Shown one piece after another: positions 18,494 through 28,100 of a DNA stretch of 64,000 nucleotides. The stretch is from DATFNI01 sp963787205 (lineage in GTDB: Bacteria > Bacteroidota > Rhodothermia > Balneolales > DATFMH01), in the NCBI GenBank assembly GCA_963787205.1, contig CAWBCD010000029.1, positions 1-64,000 on the forward strand, given 5' to 3'. The notes under the pieces are model-generated. The model was not told the DNA's origin, made no database searches, and was given only the letters and a program-made list of their open reading frames with translations. The first letter of the stretch is position 1. Every line of letters begins with the position of its first letter. The translations under genes and the position numbers were made by a program.

Positions 18494-18760
18494 ATGGTAC
18501 CTATTTCAATTGGAGTCAGTATAGCATTAATAGCTATCGGTATTGTGGTTGTAATTGCATTCGGGATCAAAAGTATCATCAACGGAAAAGTTGAGCTATC
18601 GAAAGTCATGTATATGGCGATCCCATTTGCAATATTTTTTGTCAGCCTTGCCATCGCTGATGACGCTATACGTGCTGGTATTATTACAATGTTGCTGATG
18701 TTGGCGCTCATGCTCATATTCATTGTAGTATCCGGCTTCCGGAATCTTTTCAATTTTTGA
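18494..18760 (+). CDS. Small three-span membrane protein of the exbB-exbD cluster
   Basis: 88 residues, almost entirely hydrophobic, with three predicted spans (about 3-23, 36-52 and 57-80) separated by short charged loops (KSIINGKVELSK; ADDAIRAG). I do not recognise a family. It sits 90 bases after exbB and 18 bases before exbD, so it is probably co-transcribed and may belong to the ExbB-ExbD motor complex. Two Asp residues (ADDA) lie between the second and third spans. Confidence 0.6.
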   Translation: MVPISIGVSIALIAIGIVVVIAFGIKSIINGKVELSKVMYMAIPFAIFFVSLAIADDAIRAGIITMLLMLALMLIFIVVSGFRNLFNF

Positions 18761-18777
18761 TAAACTGACGCGAACCT

Positions 18778-19335
18778 ATGCTTCTAAAGAAAAGACAACG
18801 CGAGGAGGGGGAAATCCCTGCCTCATCACTGGCTGATATCGCGTTCTTGCTGCTGATCTTCTTTCTGGTCACCACTACTATTGATGTGGATACCGGGATT
18901 GGTCTTGTCCTTCCACCCATGCCACAGAAAAATCAACAGCCGCCTCCGATTAAGGAGCGGAATATGTTGAAAATTCTTGTTCGTCATGATGGAAGTGTGT
19001 TGATTGATGATAAACCAACCAATATCCCTGATATCAAGCAGACGGTGATGGATTTTGTAGATAATCATGGTAAGGACCCAAATCTATCGGAATCGCCGGA
19101 TAAAGCAGTCGTATCCATTAAAAGCGATCGTCAGACCCCGTATGATATTTTTGTGCATGTGATGGACGGAGTGAAAGGAGCTTATAATCAACTCCGTGAT
19201 AATCTTAGCAGGCAAGAGTACGGTGTCCCGTTCGAGGCTTTGCCCAATGATGGAAAAAGACAGGAATCTATAAAAAAAGCATATCCGGAGAAGATATCAG
19301 AGGCTGAGCCGGATAAAGGTAATAGCAATAGCTAA
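18778..19335 (+). CDS. exbD: Biopolymer transport protein ExbD (first copy)
   Basis: 185 residues with the ExbD/TolR layout. A short cytoplasmic tail leads to one membrane helix containing the proton-carrying Asp (ASSLADIAFLLLIFFLV, Asp at about residue 21), followed by a periplasmic domain with the NMLKILVRHDGSVLID strand pattern. The C-terminus is longer than in E. coli ExbD (about 141 aa), with a charged, Glu/Lys-rich tail (residues about 150-185). It partners ExbB; a second ExbD follows 14 bases later. Confidence 0.9.
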   Translation: MLLKKRQREEGEIPASSLADIAFLLLIFFLVTTTIDVDTGIGLVLPPMPQKNQQPPPIKERNMLKILVRHDGSVLIDDKPTNIPDIKQTVMDFVDNHGKDPNLSESPDKAVVSIKSDRQTPYDIFVHVMDGVKGAYNQLRDNLSRQEYGVPFEALPNDGKRQESIKKAYPEKISEAEPDKGNSNS

Positions 19336-19349
19336 AGAACAATAAATCT

Positions 19350-19790
19350 ATGGCTGAATTTAAGAAAAAATCACGGGCAAAGATCGAGATACCGATGGCT
19401 TCCATGCCGGATATCATCTTCATCCTGCTTATCTTTTTTATGGTCACAACGGTTATGCGAACGACCACTCTGAAAGTGCAGGTTCGTTTTGCTCATGCTA
19501 AAAACATAGAAAAGATCGAGCAGAAACGTCTCGTAAGTTACATTTTTATTGGACCTGAGAAATCCGGCAAAAACCAGGGCAAAACAGCTGTTCAGATTGA
19601 TGATGCACTTATCGATAACATGGATGTTATCCCGCGTCTCATGTATGACAAGCTGATGGCTCAACCAAAGTTAATCGTATCATTGCGTGTTGACAAGACT
19701 TCTGAAATGGGTGTTGTTTATGATGTGCAACAAAAACTGCGTAAAGCAGGTACCCTGCGCATCAACTACTCAGCCAAACCAAGGATGTAG
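19350..19790 (+). CDS. exbD: Biopolymer transport protein ExbD (second copy)
   Basis: 146 residues. The cytoplasmic start is basic (KKKSRAKIEIPMASMPD), then a single span carries the conserved Asp (MASMPDIIFILLIFFMVTTV). The periplasmic domain shows the LIVSLRVDKTSEMGVVYDVQQKLRKAG pattern of ExbD/TolR. It differs clearly from the first copy, which suggests a heteromeric ExbD pair as found in many Bacteroidota. Last gene of the operon, followed by a terminator. Confidence 0.9.
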   Translation: MAEFKKKSRAKIEIPMASMPDIIFILLIFFMVTTVMRTTTLKVQVRFAHAKNIEKIEQKRLVSYIFIGPEKSGKNQGKTAVQIDDALIDNMDVIPRLMYDKLMAQPKLIVSLRVDKTSEMGVVYDVQQKLRKAGTLRINYSAKPRM

Positions 19791-19828
19791 TTCATTTTCA
19801 ACTCCCAATTTCTACCATTACTTTTGAA

Positions 19829-19860
19829 AGGCAATCCCGGAAACCGGGACTGCCTTTTTT
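19829..19860 (+). terminator. Terminator of the exb operon
   Basis: AGGCA plus TCCCGG pairs with CCGGGA plus TGCCT around an AAA loop, with one A/C mismatch, followed by six T residues. It lies 38 bases after the second exbD. Confidence 0.9.
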
Positions 19861-19880
19861 GTTGTTAATCCGAGTAATTA

Positions 19881-20927
19881 ATGCCAGAAAACTCATTTAC
19901 ACCAATTGAATCAATCGGTCGGGATTCTCTGATCAACGAGCTTGAACAGTTATCGGGATATCATCATCCGGATCTTATCAGGGGTATCGGCGACGATGCT
20001 GCTGTTATTGATGGCGGTGGACCATTTGCAAATGTCCTCACAGGTGAAAGCTTTGTCGAAAGCGTTGATTTTGATCTTACATATACCCCGCTTCGGCATC
20101 TTGGCTTCAAAATGGTATCTGCCGTCATCAGTGATGTTTTGGCAATGAATGCCATGCCAGCCCTATTGCTTGTTCATATTGCCATTCCAAACAGAGTCTC
20201 GAAAGAGATGATCATGGAATTGTATGATGGTATAAACCATGGCTCAAAAGATTACAAAATTCAGGTGGCCGGCGGGGACATCACAGCCAGCCGAGGGCCG
20301 GCGATGATACAGATCACGGCTTATGGCAGGGTTAAAAAAGAACGTGTCGTTTATAGGTCAGGTGCAAACATAGATGATGCGATCTGCGTCTCAGGTGAAC
20401 TCGGCGGAGCTCTTGCGGGGCTTAAAATATTACTCAGGGAAAAGAAGAAATGGGTTGACTCGGGTGAGGATACCTTTCATCCGGATTTAAGCGCCTATGA
20501 GGATGTGGTCAGGAGGCAGTTACTGCCGGTGGCACGGCTGGATATTATCGAGACTTTTGAAACTGAAAATATCATTCCTACTTCGATGACAGATTTAAGC
20601 CAGGGGATATCTCATGATCTGGGTGCTTTATTGAAAGCATCGAAACTTGGCGGGCGCCTATACGAAGCAACTCTGCCGGTGAGCATGCATTCCAGAAAAG
20701 TAGCGGATGAACTCGGTGAGGATATATATCGTTACGCTCTATACGGTGGTGAAGATTATGAGCTTCTTTTTACTCTGCCCGAGGAGGATGTAAACCGGTT
20801 AATGAACAAGTCGGTCGATGTCACAATTATCGGAAAAGTCGTTCGCGAAGAAGAGGAATGCGTGGTCCAAACTTTTGCGGGTAAGGAATACGCATTGAAT
20901 CCGTTAATTGCTCCTGATGAGAACTGA
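19881..20927 (+). CDS. thiL: Thiamine-monophosphate kinase
   Basis: 348 residues. ThiL phosphorylates thiamine monophosphate with ATP to the active cofactor thiamine diphosphate, which the Kgd enzyme encoded downstream needs. The PurM-like ATP fold is clear: GIGDDAAVI near residue 36, SVDFDLTYTPLRHLGFKMV (metal and substrate site), KIQVAGGDITAS, the DLSQGISHDLG motif and YGGEDYELLFTLPEED. It starts 20 bases after the exb terminator and is monocistronic as far as can be seen. Confidence 0.95.
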   Translation: MPENSFTPIESIGRDSLINELEQLSGYHHPDLIRGIGDDAAVIDGGGPFANVLTGESFVESVDFDLTYTPLRHLGFKMVSAVISDVLAMNAMPALLLVHIAIPNRVSKEMIMELYDGINHGSKDYKIQVAGGDITASRGPAMIQITAYGRVKKERVVYRSGANIDDAICVSGELGGALAGLKILLREKKKWVDSGEDTFHPDLSAYEDVVRRQLLPVARLDIIETFETENIIPTSMTDLSQGISHDLGALLKASKLGGRLYEATLPVSMHSRKVADELGEDIYRYALYGGEDYELLFTLPEEDVNRLMNKSVDVTIIGKVVREEEECVVQTFAGKEYALNPLIAPDEN

Positions 20928-21134
20928 CATAAAAAACCAATTCACGTGCTTAATTCGTATATTCTGGTTTTATCTTGTTTCTGACTGGCTAAACCAATAA
21001 TAAACTGAGCGAAGCGTTTATTTAACGAAGATTATTTTGACATTTGTAAATTGCTTAAGATGCCAACTTGGTGAGGGAAATATAAACACCTCGGAGGCAA
21101 GGAAATCGATTTCTTACATTAAAACGACAACTTA

Positions 21135-23318
21135 ATGCCTGTAAATAATTCAAAGCCGAATCTTAGAAATAACATGAAGGGGAGCAAAGGTCCTCGTTTT
21201 CCAATATGGATCTATGTCGTCCTTCTTCTGATACTGTTGGCTATACAGTTCTATTTCATATCTCCTGGAAATCCAAATCGGATAGAGTACAGTCAGTTTC
21301 TCAATGATGTGAAGAAAGGCTATGTTGAACATGTGGTCATCAAGAATAGCCAGTATATAGAGGGAACTTTTACTAAAGAGGCCGTCCAAAAAGGTGAGGT
21401 GAAGGTACCGAAAAACGACAATACCATCTGGCAGATGGATAACAGTTCATCGAACCGGAATTTCACCACCACGATGATCAAGGGCGACGATATCCGTCCG
21501 ATCCTTGATAAGCATAATGTGTCCTACGATGCCAAAGTAGAAGATAATTGGTTCGGAGGTCTGATGACCTGGATCTTGCCCATTATACTGATCGTTGCCT
21601 TCTGGATATTCATATTCAAGCGAATGAATCCCGGGCAGCAGGTCCTCAATATCGGTAAGAACCGGGCAATGCTCTACGATAAACAAACGGAGAGCAAGGT
21701 CACATTTAAGGATGTGGCAGGACTGGAAGAGGCTAAGGAAGAAGTGGAAGAAGTTGTGGAGTTCCTCAAAAATCCGAAGAAATTTACACGACTGGGTGGG
21801 ACTATTCCCAAGGGTGTCATCCTTGTTGGACCTCCGGGGACCGGTAAGACCCTGCTGGCGAAAGCTACTGCTGGAGAGGCGGATGTTCCGTTCTTTAGTC
21901 TCAGTGGTTCGGATTTTGTGGAGATGTTTGTTGGTGTTGGTGCTGCACGTGTTCGGGATCTCTTTAAACAAGCCAAGGAAAAAGCACCCTGTATTATTTT
22001 TATCGACGAAATCGATGCCATTGGCCGAAGTCGTGGTCGTGGACAGATGATGGGTTCGAATGATGAACGTGAAAATACGCTTAACCAGTTGCTTTCTGAG
22101 ATGGACGGTTTTAACACAGAGAAAGGTGTTATTATTATGGCGGCAACAAACCGGCCAGATGTATTGGACTCGGCTCTTATGCGTCCGGGGCGTTTCGACC
22201 GCCAAATCCTGATTGACAAACCGGATCTGAACGGACGTATTGAGGTTCTTGAAGTTCACACCAAGAAAGTTAAGATAGGCGAAGATGTTGATCTCCGGTT
22301 ACTGGCCTCTCAGACACCTGGTTTTGCTGGTGCTGAACTGGCAAATCTTTGCAACGAAGCTGCCTTGCTTGCCGCCCGGCGCAATAAAGATAGCGTGCAG
22401 ATGATCGATTTTCAGGATGCAATAGAACGTGTTATTGCAGGACTGGAGAAGAAAAATAAGCTTATCAGTGCCGACGAACGAAAGATCGTGGCCTACCACG
22501 AGTCGGGACATGCCATTGTCAGTTGGTTTCTCGAACACACTGACCCGGTGCTTAAGGTTAGTATCGTGCCCCGCGGGTTAGCGGCGCTTGGGTACACACT
22601 TCAGACACCACTTGAGGATCGCTTCCTTATGACTCGTGATGAACTAAACGATAAAATTGCAGCCCTGCTGGGTGGGCGGGTTGCCGAAGAGATCATTTTC
22701 GGAAAGATCTCGACGGGAGCTCAAAACGATCTGGAACGTGTTACGTCGATGGCTTTCTCTATGGTAGCCGTCTACGGTATGAGTGAAGAACTTGGCTATG
22801 TATCTTATCAGGATTCAAAGAACCCGGAAGGGAGTTTTGGCTTTAATAAGCGGTATTCAGAACGGACGGCACAAAGGATTGATGATGCCGTTCGTGCTAT
22901 TATCGATAACAGCCATAAACGTACACGTGACATGCTGATCAAACATCGCGATAATCTGGAAAAAATGGCTCAAACGCTGCTTGAAAAAGAAGTTCTTGGA
23001 GCTCATGATCTGCTACAGCTTCTTGGTGAGCGTCCGCATGGTAACTATCCAATCAGCCTTGAAGATGCGCGTGAACTTAGCAATCTCAAGAATGGTGCTC
23101 CTCAGAAAGATGGAAAACAAGTTGAAGAGGAAGAGCAACAAAATGATGAGGTATTATCGAATCAGCAAAATCCGGACGGGGAAAATCAGGTAGATTCATC
23201 AACCAAAGTCTCCAAAAAGAAGGGCCTGGTATCTGAACCTGAAGCAAATAAAGAGGGAAAGGCTGATACTGAGGAAGAAGACGATGCCGATTCTGTACGT
23301 TCCACCCACGAAGAATAA
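21135..23318 (+). CDS. ftsH: ATP-dependent zinc metalloprotease FtsH
   Basis: A 727-residue membrane-anchored AAA+ protease that degrades misassembled membrane proteins and short-lived regulators. Two spans (about 22-42 and 142-161) flank a periplasmic domain. The AAA module has Walker A GPPGTGKT (232-239), Walker B CIIFIDEID and the second region of homology NRPDVLDSALMRPGRFDR. The zinc site is HESGH (455-459), with the third ligand in the usual downstream Asp region (TGAQNDLERVT). The C-terminus carries an unusually long acidic, low-complexity tail (residues about 650-727, ending EEEDDADSVRSTHEE). ATG 21174 is an alternative start. A TTGACA at 21036-21041 lies upstream, without a convincing -10. 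Confidence 0.96.
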   Translation: MPVNNSKPNLRNNMKGSKGPRFPIWIYVVLLLILLAIQFYFISPGNPNRIEYSQFLNDVKKGYVEHVVIKNSQYIEGTFTKEAVQKGEVKVPKNDNTIWQMDNSSSNRNFTTTMIKGDDIRPILDKHNVSYDAKVEDNWFGGLMTWILPIILIVAFWIFIFKRMNPGQQVLNIGKNRAMLYDKQTESKVTFKDVAGLEEAKEEVEEVVEFLKNPKKFTRLGGTIPKGVILVGPPGTGKTLLAKATAGEADVPFFSLSGSDFVEMFVGVGAARVRDLFKQAKEKAPCIIFIDEIDAIGRSRGRGQMMGSNDERENTLNQLLSEMDGFNTEKGVIIMAATNRPDVLDSALMRPGRFDRQILIDKPDLNGRIEVLEVHTKKVKIGEDVDLRLLASQTPGFAGAELANLCNEAALLAARRNKDSVQMIDFQDAIERVIAGLEKKNKLISADERKIVAYHESGHAIVSWFLEHTDPVLKVSIVPRGLAALGYTLQTPLEDRFLMTRDELNDKIAALLGGRVAEEIIFGKISTGAQNDLERVTSMAFSMVAVYGMSEELGYVSYQDSKNPEGSFGFNKRYSERTAQRIDDAVRAIIDNSHKRTRDMLIKHRDNLEKMAQTLLEKEVLGAHDLLQLLGERPHGNYPISLEDARELSNLKNGAPQKDGKQVEEEEQQNDEVLSNQQNPDGENQVDSSTKVSKKKGLVSEPEANKEGKADTEEEDDADSVRSTHEE

Positions 23319-23394
23319 AGAGGAATCAAGATCTTAACATTCCATTAAATTTATAGTCATGTAAGTTTAACATACAAGTAACATTTACAATATG

Positions 23395-23444
23395 AAGGCA
23401 TGGTAGTTTCTGAGTGAATCAGTAATGGAACCATGCCTTTTTTT
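23395..23444 (+). terminator. Terminator of ftsH
   Basis: A 10-bp perfect stem, AAGGCATGGT (23395-23404) with ACCATGCCTT (23430-23439), followed by T residues. It lies 76 bases after the ftsH stop. Confidence 0.88.
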
Positions 23445-23633
23445 GTGAGTAACTATTGCTGATCGGAATTTTACTAAACAAAGAGAAGATCAAATCGACG
23501 CCATTACCTCAGCATTGGCATACCGGGAATCAAAGACTATATCTACAGGCATTACACCGAACGTAAATCAATGGTTTATACGATAACGCTTCTCAAATGC
23601 TTTCGTTGATAAAACGAAAGAAAGAAGGCTAAA

Positions 23634-23664
23634 AAGGCTCTGCTTGATTGCGGAGCCTTTTTGT
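23634..23664 (+). terminator. Orphan intrinsic terminator
   Basis: AAGGCTC (23634-23640) pairs with GAGCCTT (23653-23659), followed by a T run. It has no protein gene immediately upstream. A second small hairpin (CTTTCGTT with AACGAAAG) lies just before it at about 23610-23630. Confidence 0.7.
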
Positions 23665-24165
23665 TATATTTCACATCTGTATAATTAGCAGAAAGTTACT
23701 ACGTTTTACCAGAGAACAATGGATTAGCCTGGGTGGTCGATTCGGTTTCTCAATTGAATTATGTGTTTCCCTTGATAATAATTTTGTTACAGTAAAATGC
23801 CGGGAACCGTAACATATTTACTGTTGTTGTTACTAAAAATTCAAGTAAAGGATTGGGACATCAAATTAGTGGTAAAATTGAGTAATGTGATATAAAGCCA
23901 ACGCGATTAATTTGTCTGGCTGAATTGATGGTGGTTAATCTCGTAACAGGTTACACCCAACGGGTGTGTGATCATTACTAAATGCCTGATCCAACAAAAC
24001 TCATTTATGATAATTTTGTTCTGTTGAGATACAAACCGATAAATGAATGGCGGGGTAAGAACATATGTTCAAAAACAGTCAGCTATTTATGCATCATTCA
24101 AAAGTACAGAATCAGATGTTGTGAATTTAGAAACCCGGAGCTGTAAGGAACTCAAACAAATACTT

Positions 24166-25068
24166 ATGATTACGGAAACTGGAATTAAACGCTATTACGA
24201 TCCAACATTCACGGTGACGCCGGAGTACAGGCAATCCCTGCCCGATGTTCAAAACGGTCCCTCAAGTTTAATTGAGGGATCGAATGTGCCTATTCAGCAG
24301 GTTGGAATATCCGGGTTTAAGTTACCACTAACCTATCAGACAAGATCAGGTGATAAGATAACACTTGAAACAGCTGTCGATGCTTATGTGAGCCTGGATG
24401 CAGGGAAAAAGGGCATCAACATGAGCCGGTTGCTTCGAACCTTTTATGAGTTCAAGGATGAAGTATTTTCACTTGATGTTCTGCCATATGTGCTTAAAAG
24501 GTACAGGGACGAGTTGGGTAGTAAAGACAGTTACATACAAATGAGTTTCAACTATCCTATGATGCAGGACAGTCTCCGTTCTGACTTGCAGGGGTATCAG
24601 TATTACAAAGTGGCTCTGGAAGCTCAAATGGATCAGCAGGGGCACATCCGTCAGTTTATTCATCTTGGATTCGAATATAGCAGTGCATGCCCATGTTCGT
24701 TTGAACTGGCCGAACATGCACGCGAAACGCGTGGAGTGGCCGCTATACCACACAGCCAACGCAGTGAAGCCTCCATAACGGTTGAACTGAAGGAAGAGCT
24801 AAGTATTGAGGCGTTGGTTGAATCGGCCCGGGAAGCCCTGAAGACAGAGACACAGGTGATGGTGAAACGCGAGGATGAACAGGCGTTTGCCGAGATGAAT
24901 GGTGCCTATCAGAAGTTTGTAGAAGACGCCGCCCGCCTGATCTATGAACAGCTCGATAAAAATGAAGCTATTCGTGACTTCGTAGTCCGCTGCGTCCACA
25001 TGGAGAGCCTCCACAGCCATGACGCCGTCAGCCGCATATGTAAGGGGATACCCGGCGGGCTGAGATGA
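24166..25068 (+). CDS. folE2: GTP cyclohydrolase FolE2 (type IB)
   Basis: About 300 residues from ATG 24166. FolE2 opens the GTP ring to give dihydroneopterin triphosphate, the first step of tetrahydrofolate and tetrahydrobiopterin synthesis. It belongs to the tunnelling-fold superfamily and, unlike FolE, does not depend strictly on zinc. Diagnostic blocks: LPDVQNGPSS...NVPIQQVGISGFKLPL, then FEYSSACPCSFELAEHARETRGVAAIPHSQRSEASI with the conserved metal-ligand Cys, and CVHMESLHSHDAVSRI at the C-terminus. The frame is open upstream to 24043, but those residues match nothing in the family, so I use ATG 24166. It links functionally to the carbinolamine dehydratase at 8567. Confidence 0.93.
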   Translation: MITETGIKRYYDPTFTVTPEYRQSLPDVQNGPSSLIEGSNVPIQQVGISGFKLPLTYQTRSGDKITLETAVDAYVSLDAGKKGINMSRLLRTFYEFKDEVFSLDVLPYVLKRYRDELGSKDSYIQMSFNYPMMQDSLRSDLQGYQYYKVALEAQMDQQGHIRQFIHLGFEYSSACPCSFELAEHARETRGVAAIPHSQRSEASITVELKEELSIEALVESAREALKTETQVMVKREDEQAFAEMNGAYQKFVEDAARLIYEQLDKNEAIRDFVVRCVHMESLHSHDAVSRICKGIPGGLR

Positions 25069-25078
25069 ATTAGTTACA

Positions 25079-25116
25079 TATTACCCTGACAGGATCTTGA
25101 CCCTGTCAGGGTAATA
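25079..25116. terminator. Long hairpin between convergent folE2 and kgd
   Basis: A 15-bp perfect stem (25079-25093 with 25102-25116; core TTACCCTGACAGG) and an 8-base loop, placed between two convergent genes 11 bases from each. There is no strong U tract on either side, so it may stop or stabilise both transcripts rather than act as a textbook terminator. Confidence 0.7.
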
Positions 25117-25126
25117 GCCTATTCTT

Positions 25127-28100
25127 TCATTTCAAGGCCTTTTTTGCCAGTTCCTGTTGTTCGGCAGCATGAATCTTGGATGATCCTGTAGCAGTCGCAG
25201 CCGATGCGGGTCGACCCGCATAAATCAGTTGCTGGTTATTTTGCAATTCTTTTTCAATCAGGTGACGCAGGAAATGCCAGGCTCCCTGGTTACGCGGTTC
25301 TTCCTGACACCATACTATTTCCTTTACATTTTTGAATTGTTCGAATAACTCCCTGACATCACGATCCGGAAACGGATAGAACTGTTCAATCCGGGCAATG
25401 GAAACGTCCTTGATACCTTCGTCTTCCCGATATTTATAGAGGTCATAGTAAACCTTTCCGGAGCATAAGGCCAGACGTCTGATCGATTTTGGATCATTGA
25501 ATTCTTCATCCGGAATCAACTCATGGAACTTGCCGTTAGCCAGTTCTTCTACGCTGTTGACAGCTAAGGGATGACGCAACAGGCTTTTCGGTGTCATGAT
25601 GATCAGAGGTTTTTTCTTTTCCTGCAACGCTTGTCGACGCAGAATGTGGAAATACTGGCTTGGCGTAGAACAGTCTGCAACCTGCAGGTTGTCCTCGGCA
25701 CAAAGCTGCAGGAATCGCTCGAGACGTCCGGAAGAGTGTTCCGGTCCCTGGCCCTCATAACCATGTGGCAACAACATCACCAGGTTATTTTTCTGTCCCC
25801 ACTTGGCTTCACCGGACGAGATGAAGTTGTCCGTGATGACTTGCCCGCCGTTTGAAAAATCACCAAACTGAGCTTCCCAGATCACTAAATCATCCAGGGC
25901 AGCCGAGCTATAGCCGTATTCAAATCCAATGACTGCAAACTCACTCAAAAGGCTGTTATATACATAGAATCGTCCCTGATCTTCATTAAGATGATTAAGA
26001 GGGATAAACTTTTGAGATGTATCTGTTCCATGTAATACCGAATGGCGCTGCGAGAATGTTCCCCGCTCGACATCCTGTCCGGACAGACGAATATTGTAAC
26101 CGCTCTTTAACAACGACCCGAATGCAAGTGCTTCAGCAAAACCCCATTCAATCTTTTTCTCATTATTCATGATGATATCATGGCGTTTGGCCAGGATACG
26201 CAGCAGCTTCGGATTAGCATCAAAATCCTTCGGGACCGTCAGAATTGCTTTGCCGATATCCTTGAGATCTTCAATCTGGTAACGCGTATCCGGAGGATTG
26301 CTCCGCTCGTTTTGCGGGGTCGACTTGCGGTCGAGATGCTTCTCGGTAATCTTGAGATCCGGGGCATTCTTGGCTTCTTCAAAAGCCTGTTCAAGCAGGT
26401 CATCGAACTCTTTGAAAATCTGCTGGGCTTCTTCCTCTGAGAGGTCTTTTTTGCGAATGAGATTTTTCAGATAGATATCTCGCACCGATGGATGATCCTT
26501 GATCTCTTTATAGAGGCCCGGCTGGGTGAATGCTGGTTCATCACCTTCGTTATGACCATACTTACGGTAACAGACAAGGTCAATCACAACGTCCTTACCA
26601 AATTTTTCCCGGTATTCGAGAGCCAGTCGCATGGAGTGAACAGCGGCCTCAGGGTCATCGCCATTCACGTGGAAGATCGGGGCCAGGATCATCTTGGCGA
26701 GGTCGGATGTGTACTGGGTGGATCTTCCGTCTTCAGGAAGTGTCGTAAATCCGATTTGATTATTGATGATGATGTGTATCGTACCACCAGTTCCAAAACC
26801 ACGCAGCTGCGACATGTTCAGGGTTTCTGCAACCACACCCTGTCCGGAAAAGGCCGCATCACCATGGATGAGTACCGGTACAATCTTCTTGCGTGCTCCC
26901 TCCAAGGCATCAGAATGATGATCTTGTTTTGCACGTGTGGAACCTTCCGCTACGGGGTTTACCGCTTCCAGGTGGCTCGGGTTAGAAAGCAGGTCAATGC
27001 GGATCTTTTTATTTCGTGAGGTAGTATGCTCACCACTTGTCCCAAGGTGATATTTCACATCACCGGATCCCTGGAAAGTGGTAGGATCGATATTACCTTC
27101 AAACTCTGCGAAAACCTTGCGATATGTCTTGCCGATCGTGTTGACAAGCACATTCAGACGGCCACGGTGAGCCATACCCATCGTAACGTTTTCTACGTCG
27201 AATTCCCCGGCATTTTCCAGGAGAAAATCAAGCATCGGGATAAGGGTCTCTGCACCTTCGAGTGAGAACCGTTTTTGACCTATGTACTTGCGTTGCAAAA
27301 ACTGCTCAAATGCTCCAGCCTGGTTCAGCTTGTGCAGGATTCTTCCTTTTTCATCGATCGTCAGGTTTGGGTTGTTGGTTGTAGACTCCATGGTCTCCCG
27401 CAGCCAATCCCGTTCCTCAAGATCAAGCAGGTGCATATATTCGGCACCAATGTGATCACAATAAGTCCTGCGCAGCAAAGAAAGAATATCACGCAGCGTG
27501 GCATTTTCAAAGCCACCCAATCCGCCGCAATAGAACTCACGGTCGAGATCCCAGATGGTTAGCCCGTGATAGCTGAACTCAAGCTCCGGACTATGGCCCG
27601 GTCCGTGTTCCAGCGGATTGAGGTCAGCCAGCACATGCCCGCGTGTGCGGTACATGTTGATGAGTTGCATCACCGCAATGGCTTTCTTTTTAACCTCCAG
27701 GGAATTGCTTACGCCGTCTATCAGGCTTCCCGAATAGTTGTCTGTTCCATACGGTATCGGATCGTACGGGATATTAAGATCGACAAAGATATCATCATAA
27801 AATTCCTCTTCACCACAAAGAAGACGATTCACTTTGGCAAGGAAGGAACCCGATTCAGCACCCTGAATGATACGGTGATCGTAGGTACAGGTGATAGTCA
27901 TCTCCTTGCTGATGCCCAGATGGTTGAGTACCGACTGCGACATAGCCTGGAAAGAGGCCGGGTAGTTCATGGCACCGGTTGCGATAATCGCACCCTGATT
28001 TTGCATCAGGCGAGGGTTGGATGATACGGTACCAATAGTGCCGGGATTTGTGATGCTAATGGTCGTATTTTGAAAATCATCAACCTCGAGATTCCCGTTT

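Larger units (their letters stand above)
23319..24165. other. Long intergenic region with two terminators and no recognised gene
   Basis: 847 bases between ftsH and the chosen folE2 start. The first part holds the ftsH terminator. A second intrinsic terminator at 23634-23664 ends a stretch (about 23455-23630) that has no gene I recognise, so it could terminate a small RNA or a decayed gene. One frame near 23510-23610 reads IKDYIYRHYTERKSMVYTIT before a stop, without a recognisable family. Exact TAnnTTTG elements (TAATTTTG) occur at 23779-23786 and 24011-24018, but neither has TTTG at the right distance upstream. A frame extends folE2 upstream to 24043; I consider that part non-coding. Confidence 0.45.

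Noticed and set aside
21036..21062. TTGACA upstream of ftsH as a promoter
   Set aside because: No acceptable -10 or TAnnTTTG element lies at the right distance.
23700..23760. tRNA-like look of the stretch containing GGGTGGTCGATTCGG
   Set aside because: No cloverleaf arms or acceptor pairing could be found.
24043..24165. Upstream extension of folE2 by 41 codons
   Set aside because: The extra residues do not resemble the family, and ATG 24166 gives the expected N-terminus before LPDVQ.
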